DNA of 64,000 nucleotides, from positions 341,019 to 405,018 of the forward strand of contig VZSF01010484.1 in assembly GCA_013398295.1 (NCBI GenBank). Direction: 5' to 3'. This stretch comes from Chionis minor. Its lineage: Eukaryota; Chordata; Aves; Charadriiformes; Chionididae. How positions within the stretch are numbered: the stretch's first letter is position 1; every line of letters starts with the position of its first letter. The translations under genes were made by a program, and so were the position numbers. Shown one piece after another: positions 35,975-48,402 of this stretch. The notes below the pieces were generated by a model. That model worked only from the letters and a program-made list of their open reading frames with translations, ran no database searches and was not told the origin of the DNA.

Positions 35975-38330
35975 GATCAGGGAAGTCACAGAAATCTCTT
36001 AATACCCTTCTCCTTCCTCGCACATACCAGAAAGCAAGGCTGTGCACAGGAATCAATTGTCCAAGAGGCAAATAGATTTCTGTGTTGTCCTCCAAAGAAA
36101 TAAACAGACTTGAAAGCTGTATGAGTCAACCCTGATCTGTTCCATGCATTTTTCTGCTGCCTACTTCTTTTGTCATCTTCTCCCACTCGTGACTTGCACT
36201 TCTTTTCATATCACACCTCTACTGAGAACAGGCCACTACTTCTTGGATTATAAGCACCATTCATCGCTTTAAATCTTCCCTTAAAACACTCTACCATTGA
36301 AAAGAAAAATTGTGATATCTCTTCGCCAACAATAACTGGCCTGTGCATCACATTCTGCAAGCGAGATAGTGAGTTGTTCACTCTCAATGTGCTCTGTAAA
36401 GGGTATGTGCACACTTGACGCTGCATACACAGCAATATCTTCCGAAGTTGGGTCATTCAAAATGTTAGGGCAGATGTTTTGACTAGTCTTCAAGGAAAGG
36501 ACAGCAAATAGCAGTGGAGAGGGGAACAATAGCTCATACACTGACCCACTACCTGGAAACCGGTACTAAGAAAGATCTATAGAGAGAACGTTGCTTCCCA
36601 GCTTATGAGAAGTGAAGAATGAAGTTCAACAGAAAAACTTCTGTGAGAAAATTAACTCAAATTTAAAAGATTATTTTTAGTCCCTTGCTCTCATCTTCAG
36701 TTAATTGCAGTTGTTCTTGATGGGTAGATATATCATAAAGGATTTTTTGCTTCATTTCTACCTTGCTTTGTAGGAATTCTAACTTTATGCTCCCTTAAAT
36801 GTGGGCTGCTGCCAGCAATGCAGCTTAATTGGCCTAATTCGCCTGTCTCCAATCATCAGCAATGCCACGCTATGCCTTATACTGTTGACTTTGTGAAAGG
36901 TCATCAAACAACACCTTACAGTTGTCTCTCCAGTTCCTACTCAGCAAGAATCCTTGTCGCCTCTGGAACAATGACTTTTAGGTCTTCCTTTGGACTCTTT
37001 TGTCCCTCTCCATGGAATAAAGATTAAGTGTATTGAAGTTATAATTGGATGCCCCCTGAAACTGACTACATAAAGTATAATTTTAATAGTGACTTCCGCT
37101 GGTATAGATGATCTCAAACCATGCTACAAGGATATTTATGGTACCAAAAGAGAGAGGCTTTATTGAAAGAACAAAAAATGACTATGCTTCAGATAGCATT
37201 CAGCTTGCAGCGTTAATTAGAGTGATTTGTTTTGCTTTTGCAATAAAGCTTTAGGTAATCAAATTCAATCTGAGACAGAATGTCACGGTAGAAAGTAACC
37301 ATGAATGACATTGGCCAGTTGGATGACTCTGATGATGAAATTACTATTAAAGCTGACAATTCAACACTGGCATGTGGAAAACACTTTGTTGTAGTCTGGG
37401 CCACAGACCACATGTGGAAATGAAAGTCTGTATCCCTGAAAGTGTAATTGTATAGTGTATGCATAGACTATGGCTTCACATCAACTATGGTTTTAAATTC
37501 AGATCCACATGTAAACGTTGCCAGTCATAAAGGACTTTCTTCCAGCTAAGTATTTTTAAATGCTAAAGGTGATCAGAAGTAAAATTCAGTTCCAAATTGA
37601 AATTAACACATTTCAGCAAAATGTGTGTGTTCAAAATGAGGTCCAAGTTCACATTCATCTCTAGCTAAATACTCTACCTTCTCTTCTTGAAAGGAGGAAG
37701 ATTAGTGAATTATATAATTGGGTTAAACAGAGAAAGCCAATGACTGTGATTGTCTTTGAAGTTCTGGCTGTTTTCACACAACATGCTTGAAGCTTCTGGT
37801 CACTGACAAATGCAGTACTTTATCCCGAGTAATTCATTTCACCCCTCTTTTGCCAAATATACCATGTCACTGAGACTTTTTTCACTACCCAGAAAGCCCA
37901 GGCACTACGCTGATGGACATCAGCAGATTTGAGAAATCAGTTTCTCGGACATCTCTGGGCCTGGTTTTGTCCTTTTCTACTCACTAACTCCTTGCTACAC
38001 TTTCCACTGCACACCTTTCATTGTAAGCTTTCTGTGGCTTCTGGCTATGAATGGACACTTCACCCTTTTTGGTGCAAAATCCATCTTTCTCAAGTCCAAG
38101 GCACTCACTTAGGAGTGCTGCTCCCTGAGGTGCCGTGAGCTCTCGGCTGAGGCCTGACGCAGGAGAGATGCTGTGCATGAGCACTACCGATGTGAATTCT
38201 GGTCTTGTAGGAGTTCCCCTTTGTAGACACAGCCCAAAATTCCCTTTCCTTCTGCTGCTATGGGGTGAATTCAGCATCAGCCGATTGCTACCCTTTTCCT
38301 TAGGGAGGGTGGTATTTCAGACAGTGCTTC
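35975..38330. other. Non-coding DNA right of the CR1 fragment
   Basis: No gene is supported. The sequence after 35974 departs from CR1, so the element is cut off there. Short open frames on the minus strand at 35840-36540 have no recognisable domain. Confidence 0.5.
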
Positions 38331-38395
38331 CTATATATATATATTTATATACATATAGATATATATTTATGTACATATACATCTGTATGTGTATG
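38331..38395. repeat. TA/CATA-rich microsatellite
   Basis: An alternating purine-pyrimidine tract, mostly TATA with CATA and TGTA interruptions. It is prone to melting, cruciform formation and length change. Confidence 0.85.
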
Positions 38396-40159
38396 TTTAA
38401 ATATCAGTTACAGCTTGTTCCGATTCTTTTGAGGTAAATGCTGCCAACATACTGTTTTCTAAGCTTCAAGTGTGGCTATTTGCCATATGCAAGGAAAATG
38501 TTACGACTTTGTTTAACAAAGCAAGGAAGAATTCCCAAGCTGGTCCAAAAAATCTAGGATCTGACCCTGGCCAATATCAGATGCTTCAGAGAAAAATGTA
38601 AGGGATGCTACGGTACGTATTTCTGGAATAAACTCGTTAATTATACAGAATAAACCAAACGTAGCTGCCACAGTTAGTGAGTGAATATTAACCATGCATT
38701 GTAAGAACACAAAACATGAGTGGAGTAAGCTGTTACCGCTCTGAGTGATGTATGGACTTTGAGGAGGTCAACATAGTCTCCAGCTCACTCCAGACTTTCT
38801 GCTTCTGCTTCTCACATGGACGTATCATTCGCCTCAGCATGGCAGCAGGGACTGCACATCCCTGTCACTAATTAAACTGCAGGGGTTGTTTCTCTCTGCG
38901 TGGTCATGATATAGCTGGCTGTATACAACTGAAGCGTTCATATATACTCTCCTAAATCTCGTTCTGCTGGTCATTTGCTCAGTTCTTTGTGGTGTTTCTC
39001 AAACACACCGGTTTCTTGTGTTTCTTTGCTTTCAGTTTCTGAAACTCTGCAGCAGGGAAGTTTCTATACCCTGACAGCCAGTTACCAGTGTGTACAGTGT
39101 ATAACAAACCCCGAAACATTCATGATTCTGTTGGACAGCTTTGTTTTAATATGTTTAATAAGAAAAAGTGATGGTACGAGGCTTACCTCAGGAAATGGGG
39201 TTTCTTCCCAGAGGCTCAGGAGTGCCCTGGGGCACGTCTTTTCCTCAGTGGTTCATGTGAGTCTGCGGGACTTTCTGTGAGCTTACAGTTTCACACCAGC
39301 TATAGGGTCGTGCCGACCAAGCTTCAGCCTCTCAGCTGCTCGTCAGACACGTTGCTGGGTGAATTGGTGCATTCTTGCCAGGGATCCACTCATAATGGCT
39401 ACCTTGCGTGATTTAACACTGCCCGCAGCTGTAGTTCATCAAAGCACAACCATACCGTCAACTAACTACTCAGAAAGGCAGGTCAACTAACTACTCAGAA
39501 AGGCAGCTCAAAGACGAGTGTGGTGTCAGTATAAGGGGGTGGTGAGGCAGGACTGCAAACCCGCTTTGCTGGACTCTTCCCCCTTCCCACACGTCCCGCA
39601 CCTTCAGGGAGGGAAGGACAGAGGGGAGATAACCCAGACGGGTCCCTGTGATTTCCCTTAGGTTTGAAATCACTCTTCCGATGAGTATCTCCGGGCACCT
39701 GCCCTGAAGAGACAATACCGCCACAGCCGTTGCGTTTTGGGTTATAAGATGCTGAGTTGCACAGTTTTCACTGTGCGGGCTGCCCGAGGAAAAAACAAAC
39801 CAGCCGTGCCGCACGTTGCTCCTGCACCTAGGCACACAGGCATCCGGCGCTGCTGAATGCGTGCCATGCTAGGAAAGCACCTCTCAACTATTCAGAATTA
39901 ATATTTTTGAATGAGTAACTATGAATAATAACTTATTTTTACTGAAGAAATAATTTTTTTTTAAAAAAAGCCAAATTAAAAGAGTGTGTCTGATTTAAAG
40001 AACAAAACCCCGCAAAACCTGAAAAGCATCTTTGTGAGTTTAAATGTTTGGAAGCAATTCTGAGGCAAGCATCTAAATTTAGTCAAGTGATTCAAGAGTT
40101 ACATTAGCCTACATGATACCAGCACTAACTTGTCTGGCAGACAGCCAAAGCTGCGGGGC
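38396..40159. other. Non-coding DNA
   Basis: No gene is supported. The 39300-39850 part is more GC-rich than average and is open in two minus-strand frames, but no protein family is recognisable and there are no convincing splice borders. It includes the 25-bp tandem duplication listed below and a T/A homopolymer patch near 39953-39967. Confidence 0.5.
39457..39506. repeat. Perfect tandem duplication, 25 bp x 2
   Basis: GTCAACTAACTACTCAGAAA plus GGCAG occupies 39457-39481 and repeats exactly at 39482-39506, head to tail with no gap. It is a recent slippage or duplication event. Confidence 0.95.
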
Positions 40160-40200
40160 CAGATTGTGAGCTGCTAGAAGGAAGGCTTACTTGTCTTAAG
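40160..40200 (+). mobile_element. L2-like 3' fragment (tentative)
   Basis: AGATTGTGAGCTGCTAGAAG plus GAAGGCTTACTTGTCTT resembles the L2 LINE 3' block 'GACTGTAAGCTCCTTGAGGGCAGGGACTGTGTCTT'. A TTTTGTTCCTTTATG stretch further on fits the next L2 block. It is short and diverged, so a chance match is possible. Confidence 0.4.
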
Positions 40201-40315
40201 GAGAGCAACGCTAGTTGCTTTTGTTCCTTTATGTGTCTATTATATGACTAAAATATATGGAGAACACAGCAAATAACTAATAACCAAATGCTCTTAACAT
40301 CTGACTCACTGACAT

Positions 40316-40455
40316 CCAAGTATTTTAAATGTTCCACAAACACTGGTGGCTGTAGTAGCACACTTCACGTAAGGCAAGTAGGATGCTGTACAAGTAAGTA
40401 CTCTTACAGCATAGCAAAATTAAGGGACTTGCCCAGTATTTCTGAGTAAGTGAGT
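40316..40455 (-). mobile_element. MIR/L2-like ancient SINE fragment
   Basis: In order: CCAAGTATTTTAAATGTTCC (like CAAGCACTTTACAAA), ACGTAAGGCAAGTAGGATGC (40368-40387, the GTGAGGTAGGTACTAT region) and AATTAAGGGACTTGCCCAGT (40419-40438, the TTAAGTGACTTGCCCAAGG block). This is the reverse-complement order of the MIR core. It is much diverged. Confidence 0.5.
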
Positions 40456-43400
40456 GTGTATTCTTTGAAACGGTGGAAGGGTATTCCAAGAACTTAAGTT
40501 TATTAGAAGTTAAGTTAAAGATGTCTCCAGAGATGTTTAGTCACAGTGCAAACTTCCTAAGTGACAATTCATTTATGCCTTCCTTTTGACCTATTCTTCC
40601 TCCTTATAAAATTAGTACCTCGTGCGGAATTGTGGACTGCTGAAATAGCTCTTTCTGGTCAACAAAACACTCCTGAAATTTGCAAGGCTTTTTGAAATCT
40701 TCCTCCATTCACCTCAGCTGTAATCAGATTTTTCAGCCTTTCTGAGACACTGGAATTCTCAGCACAAAACTTAGGTCTAGTCCTGAATGAAAAAAATCCC
40801 TTCAGGAGCAGGCAGAAAAGATTTTCCTTATCACAGCCCTAGTCTTTTTGGTGAGATGCATCAGGAGTATCAGCACTGGGAAATGGCTACAGCTGTCCTA
40901 CTTCTGTAGAGGTGTGAGTGGTGCTGGGAAGACCTGGACCTGTGGCAGAGCTGGCTCCCAGGCTCTGGAGTAACTTCCGTGCAGAGTGGGCTTCGTGGCA
41001 GGCCGCTGTTATACCAACCCTGTTACCTGCGAGACAAGCCATTAGCATTTCTAATTCCAGGACACTTTATCCAGACCCTAGGTACCTTACCCTATTACGT
41101 TATTAATTTCTGTCCCAGCTGTGGACACTTTCACATACCGGAGACTACGCTGTTTTGTAATTGCTTTATTAGAAGTGCAGATGAAAATCAGTTAGAGCTG
41201 TACTACTGGCAGCAAATGAATTTCACTTAGAAGCTACTACAGCTACCAACCCCAAATTATCCTCATGCCAGTTGGAGTGGTGCCTCAGTCAGCAATTCAC
41301 CTTTTAAAATGTTCTTTGTGTGAATAATGCAGAAAAAAAAAGAAGCTAATTGGCCTTTGTTGTAATTTTTACAGGTACATTTCCAATGGATCTTTTTGTT
41401 TAACATTACAACCGAGTAACTCAAAAGCTCCATGTAAATTGAAGTAACTACTTGGATTAAGATCACTGCCACAGAAAATGGAGATAAACCCTCAGGCTGG
41501 AGATTCAACCCTTGGCTCATGCATGTGAACAGCAGTCCAGAAATGCTTCGTACTCCTCAGTCTCCTGGGTCGTTTTCCCCATTGCTCCAGGGCTACCTGT
41601 TCTTGCCTTTCTTTGTGCACAGGTGAGTTATCCAGAGGCTGCACAAACCCTACTCTGGACTGGTCATGGAAGCTCTTTGTACAGGGAAGGCCATTTGGGT
41701 CTGAGAAAGCTAAGAAATGCTGCCCTGAGCCACCAGCAGTGCAGAAGGCAACTCCATTCCTCCCTCTTCTGCGTGGGTATGGTGAGGATACGGTGGGTAT
41801 TTGAGTTCCCTGCGGCGCTCACCAGTGCAAGCTGCAGAAAATGGGGAGGGGTTTAAGTTTTCCAGGAGTGCTCAGGATACTCAGCACTTTAGGAGCTGTT
41901 AGAAACTCGGAGGTTCGGTCGCTAATAAAGGGCTTTCGGGCGCACGCTCTTTTTTAGCTTGCAGAGGTGAGAATTATTTGAAGAACCCGAATTGCAAAAG
42001 GGAGGAGGTTGTGACTCAGGGACACTTTATATCACAGCCTGTTGGAAGCCATTTTCTACCAACATCAGACTGAAAGGCTTCAGGGGCGTGTGGCATTTGC
42101 AGGGTCTGTGTCACACTGAGATGGGGAATAGGCACAGGAAACACCACATCACCCTTTTTATTGCTTGCATGACTTCAGTGGCAAAACATCTCATTCACAG
42201 AACAGGACAGTCGTAGGAGACAAAAAAAGGGGGCCAGAAGGCCTAATAGCTTGCCCTTAACTGAGCAACCAACTAATAAGTTTGCTTTCTTTGGAAGGAG
42301 CCACATATTCCTAGCAAGGCTCTCCACACTTGGGGTGCATCAGGCCATCAGCAGCTCTGCTCTGTGCGGTGGCGGTAGGAGGAGGGGTTTGCAGTATGAA
42401 AGTGCATCTGTCTGAGCCGTCCAGGAAAAACCACCCTTCAGGGAGATTTAGCGTATGAGACTGACAAAATATAGTCAGAGTTTGGGAGGAGACTTTCATT
42501 TCCCTGAAATGTGGTCATTTCAATGTCATTATATTCCTTTGTTAAATGTGTTACGGTCTCTTCAGTTGTTCTCTGTGGTTTTCAGCTCAGCTCAGCTCTT
42601 ACAATGAGGTTATTCTGAACATGATGGCATTATGTGTCCCATGGCTACTAATTTCCATATCTAATTATTCAGTTTGCAACTAGATAAGTAGGCTTTCTTT
42701 CTGCATAACCTTATCATATAAATTTCATAAAAATCAGCATTCATGGCCTGTCTGATCTTTGGAGCCCTTTGAGCTACAACGGTCAAGATATACCAACTTC
42801 TGGCATGCCAGAGAGCCATTGTAGCTAACATCTCATTTATCTGCTTTTGACTCCTCAGCCCAACTGCGTGTTTACAGTTTTGAGAGGAAACACTCTTTGC
42901 AGCAATCTCAAAGTCATCCTTGCAACACACTATCAACCCATTTTAACCGCTCCACCACTGTACTCCTATGTTTTCCTGTTACCACTTACCTTAATGTGAC
43001 ATTTTAAAACCATAGTTTGCTTATATACCGATACATTTTTGTGAGACATTATTTTGCAAAATGTCAAAGCCACGTCATTGGCAAGAATCTGAAACTGAGA
43101 TGCTTATTTAGGTACTTAGCTTCAGATATTGGTGTTTCTCTTAATATAAAAAGATTTTGATGCCTTGACAGCAATCCTCCCCATATGATGAATCCAAAGA
43201 GCAGAGAGAGCACTCTTATTAAAGCCCTGTTTTAAAGGTATTACCTGTATTTTTCTGCCACCTGCAATAGGATTGTATGTTACCCTGCCTAAATACTGAT
43301 ATTCGGAGGAGAGAACAGGAGATACTGGGTACTTTCAGCTCCTTTTCACCCTTTCACCTATCCCAAAACTACTCTGACTTTGAGGAAAGAGGAGCAGATG

Positions 43401-44301
43401 CCTGTCTTCTGTAGCACTTCTGAATGGCTGCTTTACTCCACGCTGCAAAATGACAGGTCAGGTAGACAATGTGAGGAGGTTTTACGCTGCAGAGAGTGTA
43501 AATTGCATGCATTGGAACTCCTCCCTTTATGCAAAGATGGGCAGGAACCAAAATCGTAAGAGCAACACAGTTTCACCCCAATATCATTAGCATGTACCTT
43601 TTCTGGCTCCACAAGATTCCATTCTCCTGAATAGTGCTTGCTATCATTGGAAAGGGGTTACTGCTGGAACCAGCTTTGTCTCTTGAAAAACCCACATATT
43701 TAAAAAGTGAGAGTTCAGGGTTTTTTCAGAATCACTGAGGAAGTTATCAGTGGCACAAGATTTTAGGGAATTGCCATTTTTCTTACAACAGAGGGAGGAT
43801 CTATCAGTCCTTTCCTCCCAGGCCAGGCCATTCCTTGAGCACATGAAAACCTTGGCTGATAACAGCTAGCGCTAATGCTTCCCGAGGTGTCAGGTTAGGG
43901 ACAGGGTCTCACCAGGCTTCTGTAACGACTCAAGGAGCAAGACAGACACCTTTAGAAAATGCATCAAAACTTTAGGTGGACTGTGTCAGTCCATCACTCA
44001 TGACTAACCCTATGCAGACATGAGGGTTACTACTTACCCTTCTGATCAACTTAAACAATTGCCTAGAGGTAGGTGACACAAATTCAGACCTAAGACATTA
44101 TTTAGTTATGAAACATGCAAACTCAGCCTGGATCTCAAACTCAAGATCTTTCCAACTCCTGTCCTGGCAGTGACAACAGAGACTCTGTCAAATTGTTCAT
44201 CAGCTGCACCTGTGTGCGGATGGTTTCAGTCTTTGGTGAGACTGACCACCACTGATAAATCCACTGACTCTACTGGCTAAGTGAGGTTGCAGAAGTACAA
44301 C
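40456..44301. other. Non-coding DNA
   Basis: No gene is supported. The 40900-41880 part is moderately GC-rich and open for up to 114 codons on the + strand, but with no recognisable domain. No repeat is recognised. Confidence 0.5.
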
Positions 44302-44332
44302 TGTATATGTATATTTATATATATATAGTATA
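44302..44332. repeat. TATA-rich microsatellite
   Basis: Alternating TA with TGTA interruptions over about 30 bases. Confidence 0.8.
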
Positions 44333-47300
44333 AGTAATAGAAACATAATAGTGGCCCTCTTGGTGATATATGAGACAAAGGAGAACCCAATTAATTTCTC
44401 TCCTACTCGTGGCAGTTTTGCAGGGGTGCATAAAAGTAACAAGGGGTTACTTCTATAATGAAATGAAGTGCTTGTGATGCAGAAGACACAAAGGAACAAG
44501 TCTGTCCCCCAAAATGGTAGCAGTCTTACAAAATAAGTTTCATAATGGAGTTGCCCTTTGTTGGTTCAGTAGAAAATAATTTTTTTTGGCACATTGCTCC
44601 ACTTAACTTTCCGAGGCCAGCTGAGTGGGATTGTACTTGCCATTATATTGGAGAAGATGCATACAATTAAATGATGGGGAGCAAAAATAAAATTTGTTTT
44701 GTTTCCTTCTGATGTGCTGATACTTATATGAAAGGCTTCCAGTTCAGTGCTCAGTATATTTCCACAATCTGCACATTTGTATTTGAAAAAGTAACTGGAA
44801 TGATGACATCCTGTTGTACCCAAAATAGACTGGACTACCAAGGGGAGGTGTCATGAAATGACATTTAGTAAAAACTATTCACTCTTCCACAGCTCTGTTC
44901 CCTGCTGTGTCCTTCATGCCAGTTATTGATCAGATCTTCACTCGATGCAAAAAGCCTCTCTCTGAGCCCATGCTTTAAATGTAATAATAAATAGGTCATT
45001 GATTAACTGGAAGTATGACAGACAGCTCCTCCAGTCAGGTCCTGATGTACTGTAAATCTTGAGGGAGGAGAGCAAGCGATGAATCAGTGATGTGAAAAGA
45101 AATAAAGCCCACAGGTTTTAGTCTTTTGGGAGGACTTCTCTCGGCAACACAGTTAGCAGCGTTACCCTCAGCAAGTCAACGGCTATGCAAATTTACAAGA
45201 GAAGTTTTTTGGATTTCAGAAAAAAAATAAAAAGAAGAAACAAACGTGTAAGATGAAATTCACTTACCCAATGGCAGTACCTAGGGAATTTTTCACTTTG
45301 CAGGCAACTAACTTACATGGGCTACTTCTACACACTGTTCTATACATTTAGATATAATGTATGTAATTAAGCACTGTACAATTAAGCGGTTTTATATACA
45401 TTGGTTTCCACTGCATTGTCTTCTGACAGCACCTTAAGAGCCCCTATCCTCAGGTCTGGTCCACGGCTGCCCACTCCATCCTGGTCTCCAAGCAAAGCAG
45501 CTGTTGGCAGGAGAGCCCATCGCATCGGCACGCTCCGGGGAAGCTGCAGGGTTGCTCAGCTCCAGCAGTGCTGCGCAGGACAGTCCTGCAAGCGGTCCTG
45601 CCATCCTACACGCCTCATTGTCCCAGTCGACCCATTGCCCACAAGCAGCACAAACATCCTCTTACTCTGTTTTCCCATGCCTTCGCACTTTCCAAGGAAA
45701 AAATGCAGCACACACAAGCCTTTCATTAGTTGGTTTGCACCATTAGTAACATCTAAGGAAGGATAGTGCTTATACCACAGAGCAATTCCCTGTCAGAGTC
45801 TCACTGGGCAAAGAACAGAGATGTGGCTTTGACTGAGCCAGAGCTACGCTCATCCCAGCCGTGATGAGTAGCCAGTATTTCCTCTTCCCCTGCCCCCGCT
45901 GGACTTTTTTTGCTCCAAAATTGCTCACCATGTGCCATGACTGGCATTGCTAGATGTCAAATCTGCTCATCAATCAGCTCAGAGAGCAGAACAATGTTGG
46001 CTCAGCACTATGCACTGTGACGCCCAGCAGCTTTTACACGCTTGTGTTTGATGCGATTTTTTCCTAAGCATGTAAAATCTGCAATTTCTTCCACTGCCTC
46101 CTCACTGCCTCCCACTTTCCCACCCAGTAAAAGCTAGCTCAGCCACTTGCATAATTTTTTTTTCAGACACTAGCACTGCCCACGGTCAGTCTACATAAAC
46201 ATATCGGAGTACAAAAAGAGAAAACGAAACAACTGGCACTTATTTAGCTATTTTTGATTTACAGCTATGCTCTGTGGACCTCACCATCACCCACGCATCT
46301 CCAGCCTTTTCTGTCTCTCATGCCCACATCTCTGGTGCCCTGACAGCTCCAGCCCTCCACTCTCTCTGCCTGTAGCTGCAGTAGCCTGAGCCAAGCAGGG
46401 GCTACTTTCATAGGTTTAAGGGGGGGAAATTTGCATGTGAATTAACTCAGGTAGCATCGACTAGTTTTAAGTCAAAGCTATGGTGGTTATTTTTTATCAG
46501 AATTAGACAAATATATGTATATGCAGGCATTCAACAAATATATAGAGAGACCTGTAAAATACTGTCCGTTTCCCCACTACCTTGCATTTTGCATAGTCGT
46601 TATTTTCATGCAAAAAGACTTGAAGTGATATTAAATATTGCCAAAGTATAAGGGTCACTGTCAATGAACAAGCTTAGTTTGATTATGTCATTCTTCATTT
46701 CCACTTTTAGAAATTCTATTTGACTTTTTATCAAAAAAGTAGGAAAAATAAATGATGCTGGAAAATAACTTACTTAAGTGAGTGTTTAAACAACTCTTTT
46801 ACATAATAAGGCAATTAAAGAAAACCTTTTGTCCAGTCTTTTCTCCAGAGCTTGCTTTCTTTCCCTCTTTCCTTTATTCTCTCTCCCACTTTCTTTCTTC
46901 TTTGATTTGAAACATCAACACTTGTACCTGATCTTGACATCCAATTTATCAAAGCTGGAAAATGTAGCAGTAGGTCTGCGTGGCAGAGCTGGATATTTGA
47001 TACTATCAGCAACTCTTAGCTAACAATTACCTAAATGCTACAGGCATGAAAATGATGCTCTAAATTACATTAAATGAAACAGCATACTGGAAAATGACCA
47101 AGATTACTCAGCAGTTTCATCTTAGGAAATCCTCCTGTAGCTAGAATAGAAAAAGGCTTTACTAGTCCCTTTCCAGCAAGGAGCCAGAATACAAGGACAC
47201 AGAATGACAGCGTGTTTCCTTAGCTGAATTCATCCACTGTCTGTTTAGATAGAGAATGATATTCTAAGTGCATTCAGGAATGACTTAAATCAGCCCTATG

Positions 47301-48363
47301 TACAATTCTGCTAGGGCTATATAGAATTTTAAGAATAAGCATCCCAAATCCTTGGAGTAAGCCCTCCTGTAGACTTGCAACATCACCCCATTACCCAGTC
47401 ACAGGGGCTGGAATTTCCCTGTTCAGAGTCCCATATGAGGTCTCAAGGGGACTGAGGTACCTCAACGTTTTTTGGGATACCCATCCAATGGCTGCATAGC
47501 TGAAGAGAGGAGCAGCCCCAACCCCAAGATATACCAAAGACCTGGATGCAAACCCATCCCACCCTTTCAGGCAGCCCAAATTGGAGTGAGTGGAGACTGC
47601 CAGAGCACTCAGGGGCTTCCACAGCTCAGGCAGGTGAGATGCTGAGCAGGGACAGTGACTTTTTCATGTGGCCCAGGGATTTGCTCTTAAATGCAACTGA
47701 AAACATTTAAGGGGGGCAACACGTTAAATACACCTGTGGTTTTCCCCTCTTGTAGGCCTACTTACTGGATTATTCACAAGGCCTCTAACTCTGTAGGTCT
47801 GACTAGAAGCTTTTAGGTGTGAGTCTGTGAACTTCAGTTTTGAGGTTTCTCCTGGGTGAACTAGTGGTGAAAGAAAATGAAATTCTTTGCACATCCTCCA
47901 GGCTCTGATGGCCTCAGCTGGAAGAAAGATCATCCCTCAAAGGTAGTTCAAGAATTATTGCTTGTTACGTCATCTGCTGAAGCCGAGTATTAAATCATCT
48001 TTGACAAATTCTTTGTTCTGAACCGGTTGTATGGTTACCAGAGTGGATTTCCCCTACTTACTGCAAAAATTACAGAAAATGCTACTTTCAGTAGCTGATA
48101 GAAAGCATAAGGAAATGGGGAATTTGCCTCACTTTTGATAATTTAAGCTAGTGTTTGTCAACCCACTTTAATCATAAGGAATGCTGAAGAAAGAGCAATG
48201 TATCAGAAGACTGAGTGTTGCTTCCGGCAACACTTGAAAATGAGTTTACTAAAATAGGCACTACTTTACATTTTTGTATAAAATACAGCTTAAAATATAC
48301 AAAGCATATTGAATATTGACTTTCTGTAGAAAGACATGCTGAGAATATATTCTAAAAAGAGAA
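44333..48363. other. Non-coding DNA, some conserved-element-like blocks
   Basis: No gene is supported. 45060-45210 includes an octamer-like CTATGCAAAT (45183-45192) in complex sequence. 45430-45660 is a small GC-richer patch open in two overlapping + strand frames without a domain match. 45930-46270 has a dense, complex AT/GC mix. 47340-47660 is another GC-richer patch of unknown nature. Confidence 0.45.
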
Positions 48364-48402
48364 GTATATATATGTACATAAGTGTATATTGTATATATAT
48401 CT
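48364..48402. repeat. TATA/GTATA-rich microsatellite
   Basis: Alternating TA and GTATA words over about 39 bases. Confidence 0.8.

Noticed and set aside
45401..45766. 121-codon + strand frame in a GC-richer patch
   Set aside because: Non-ATG start, a second overlapping open frame, no recognisable domain.
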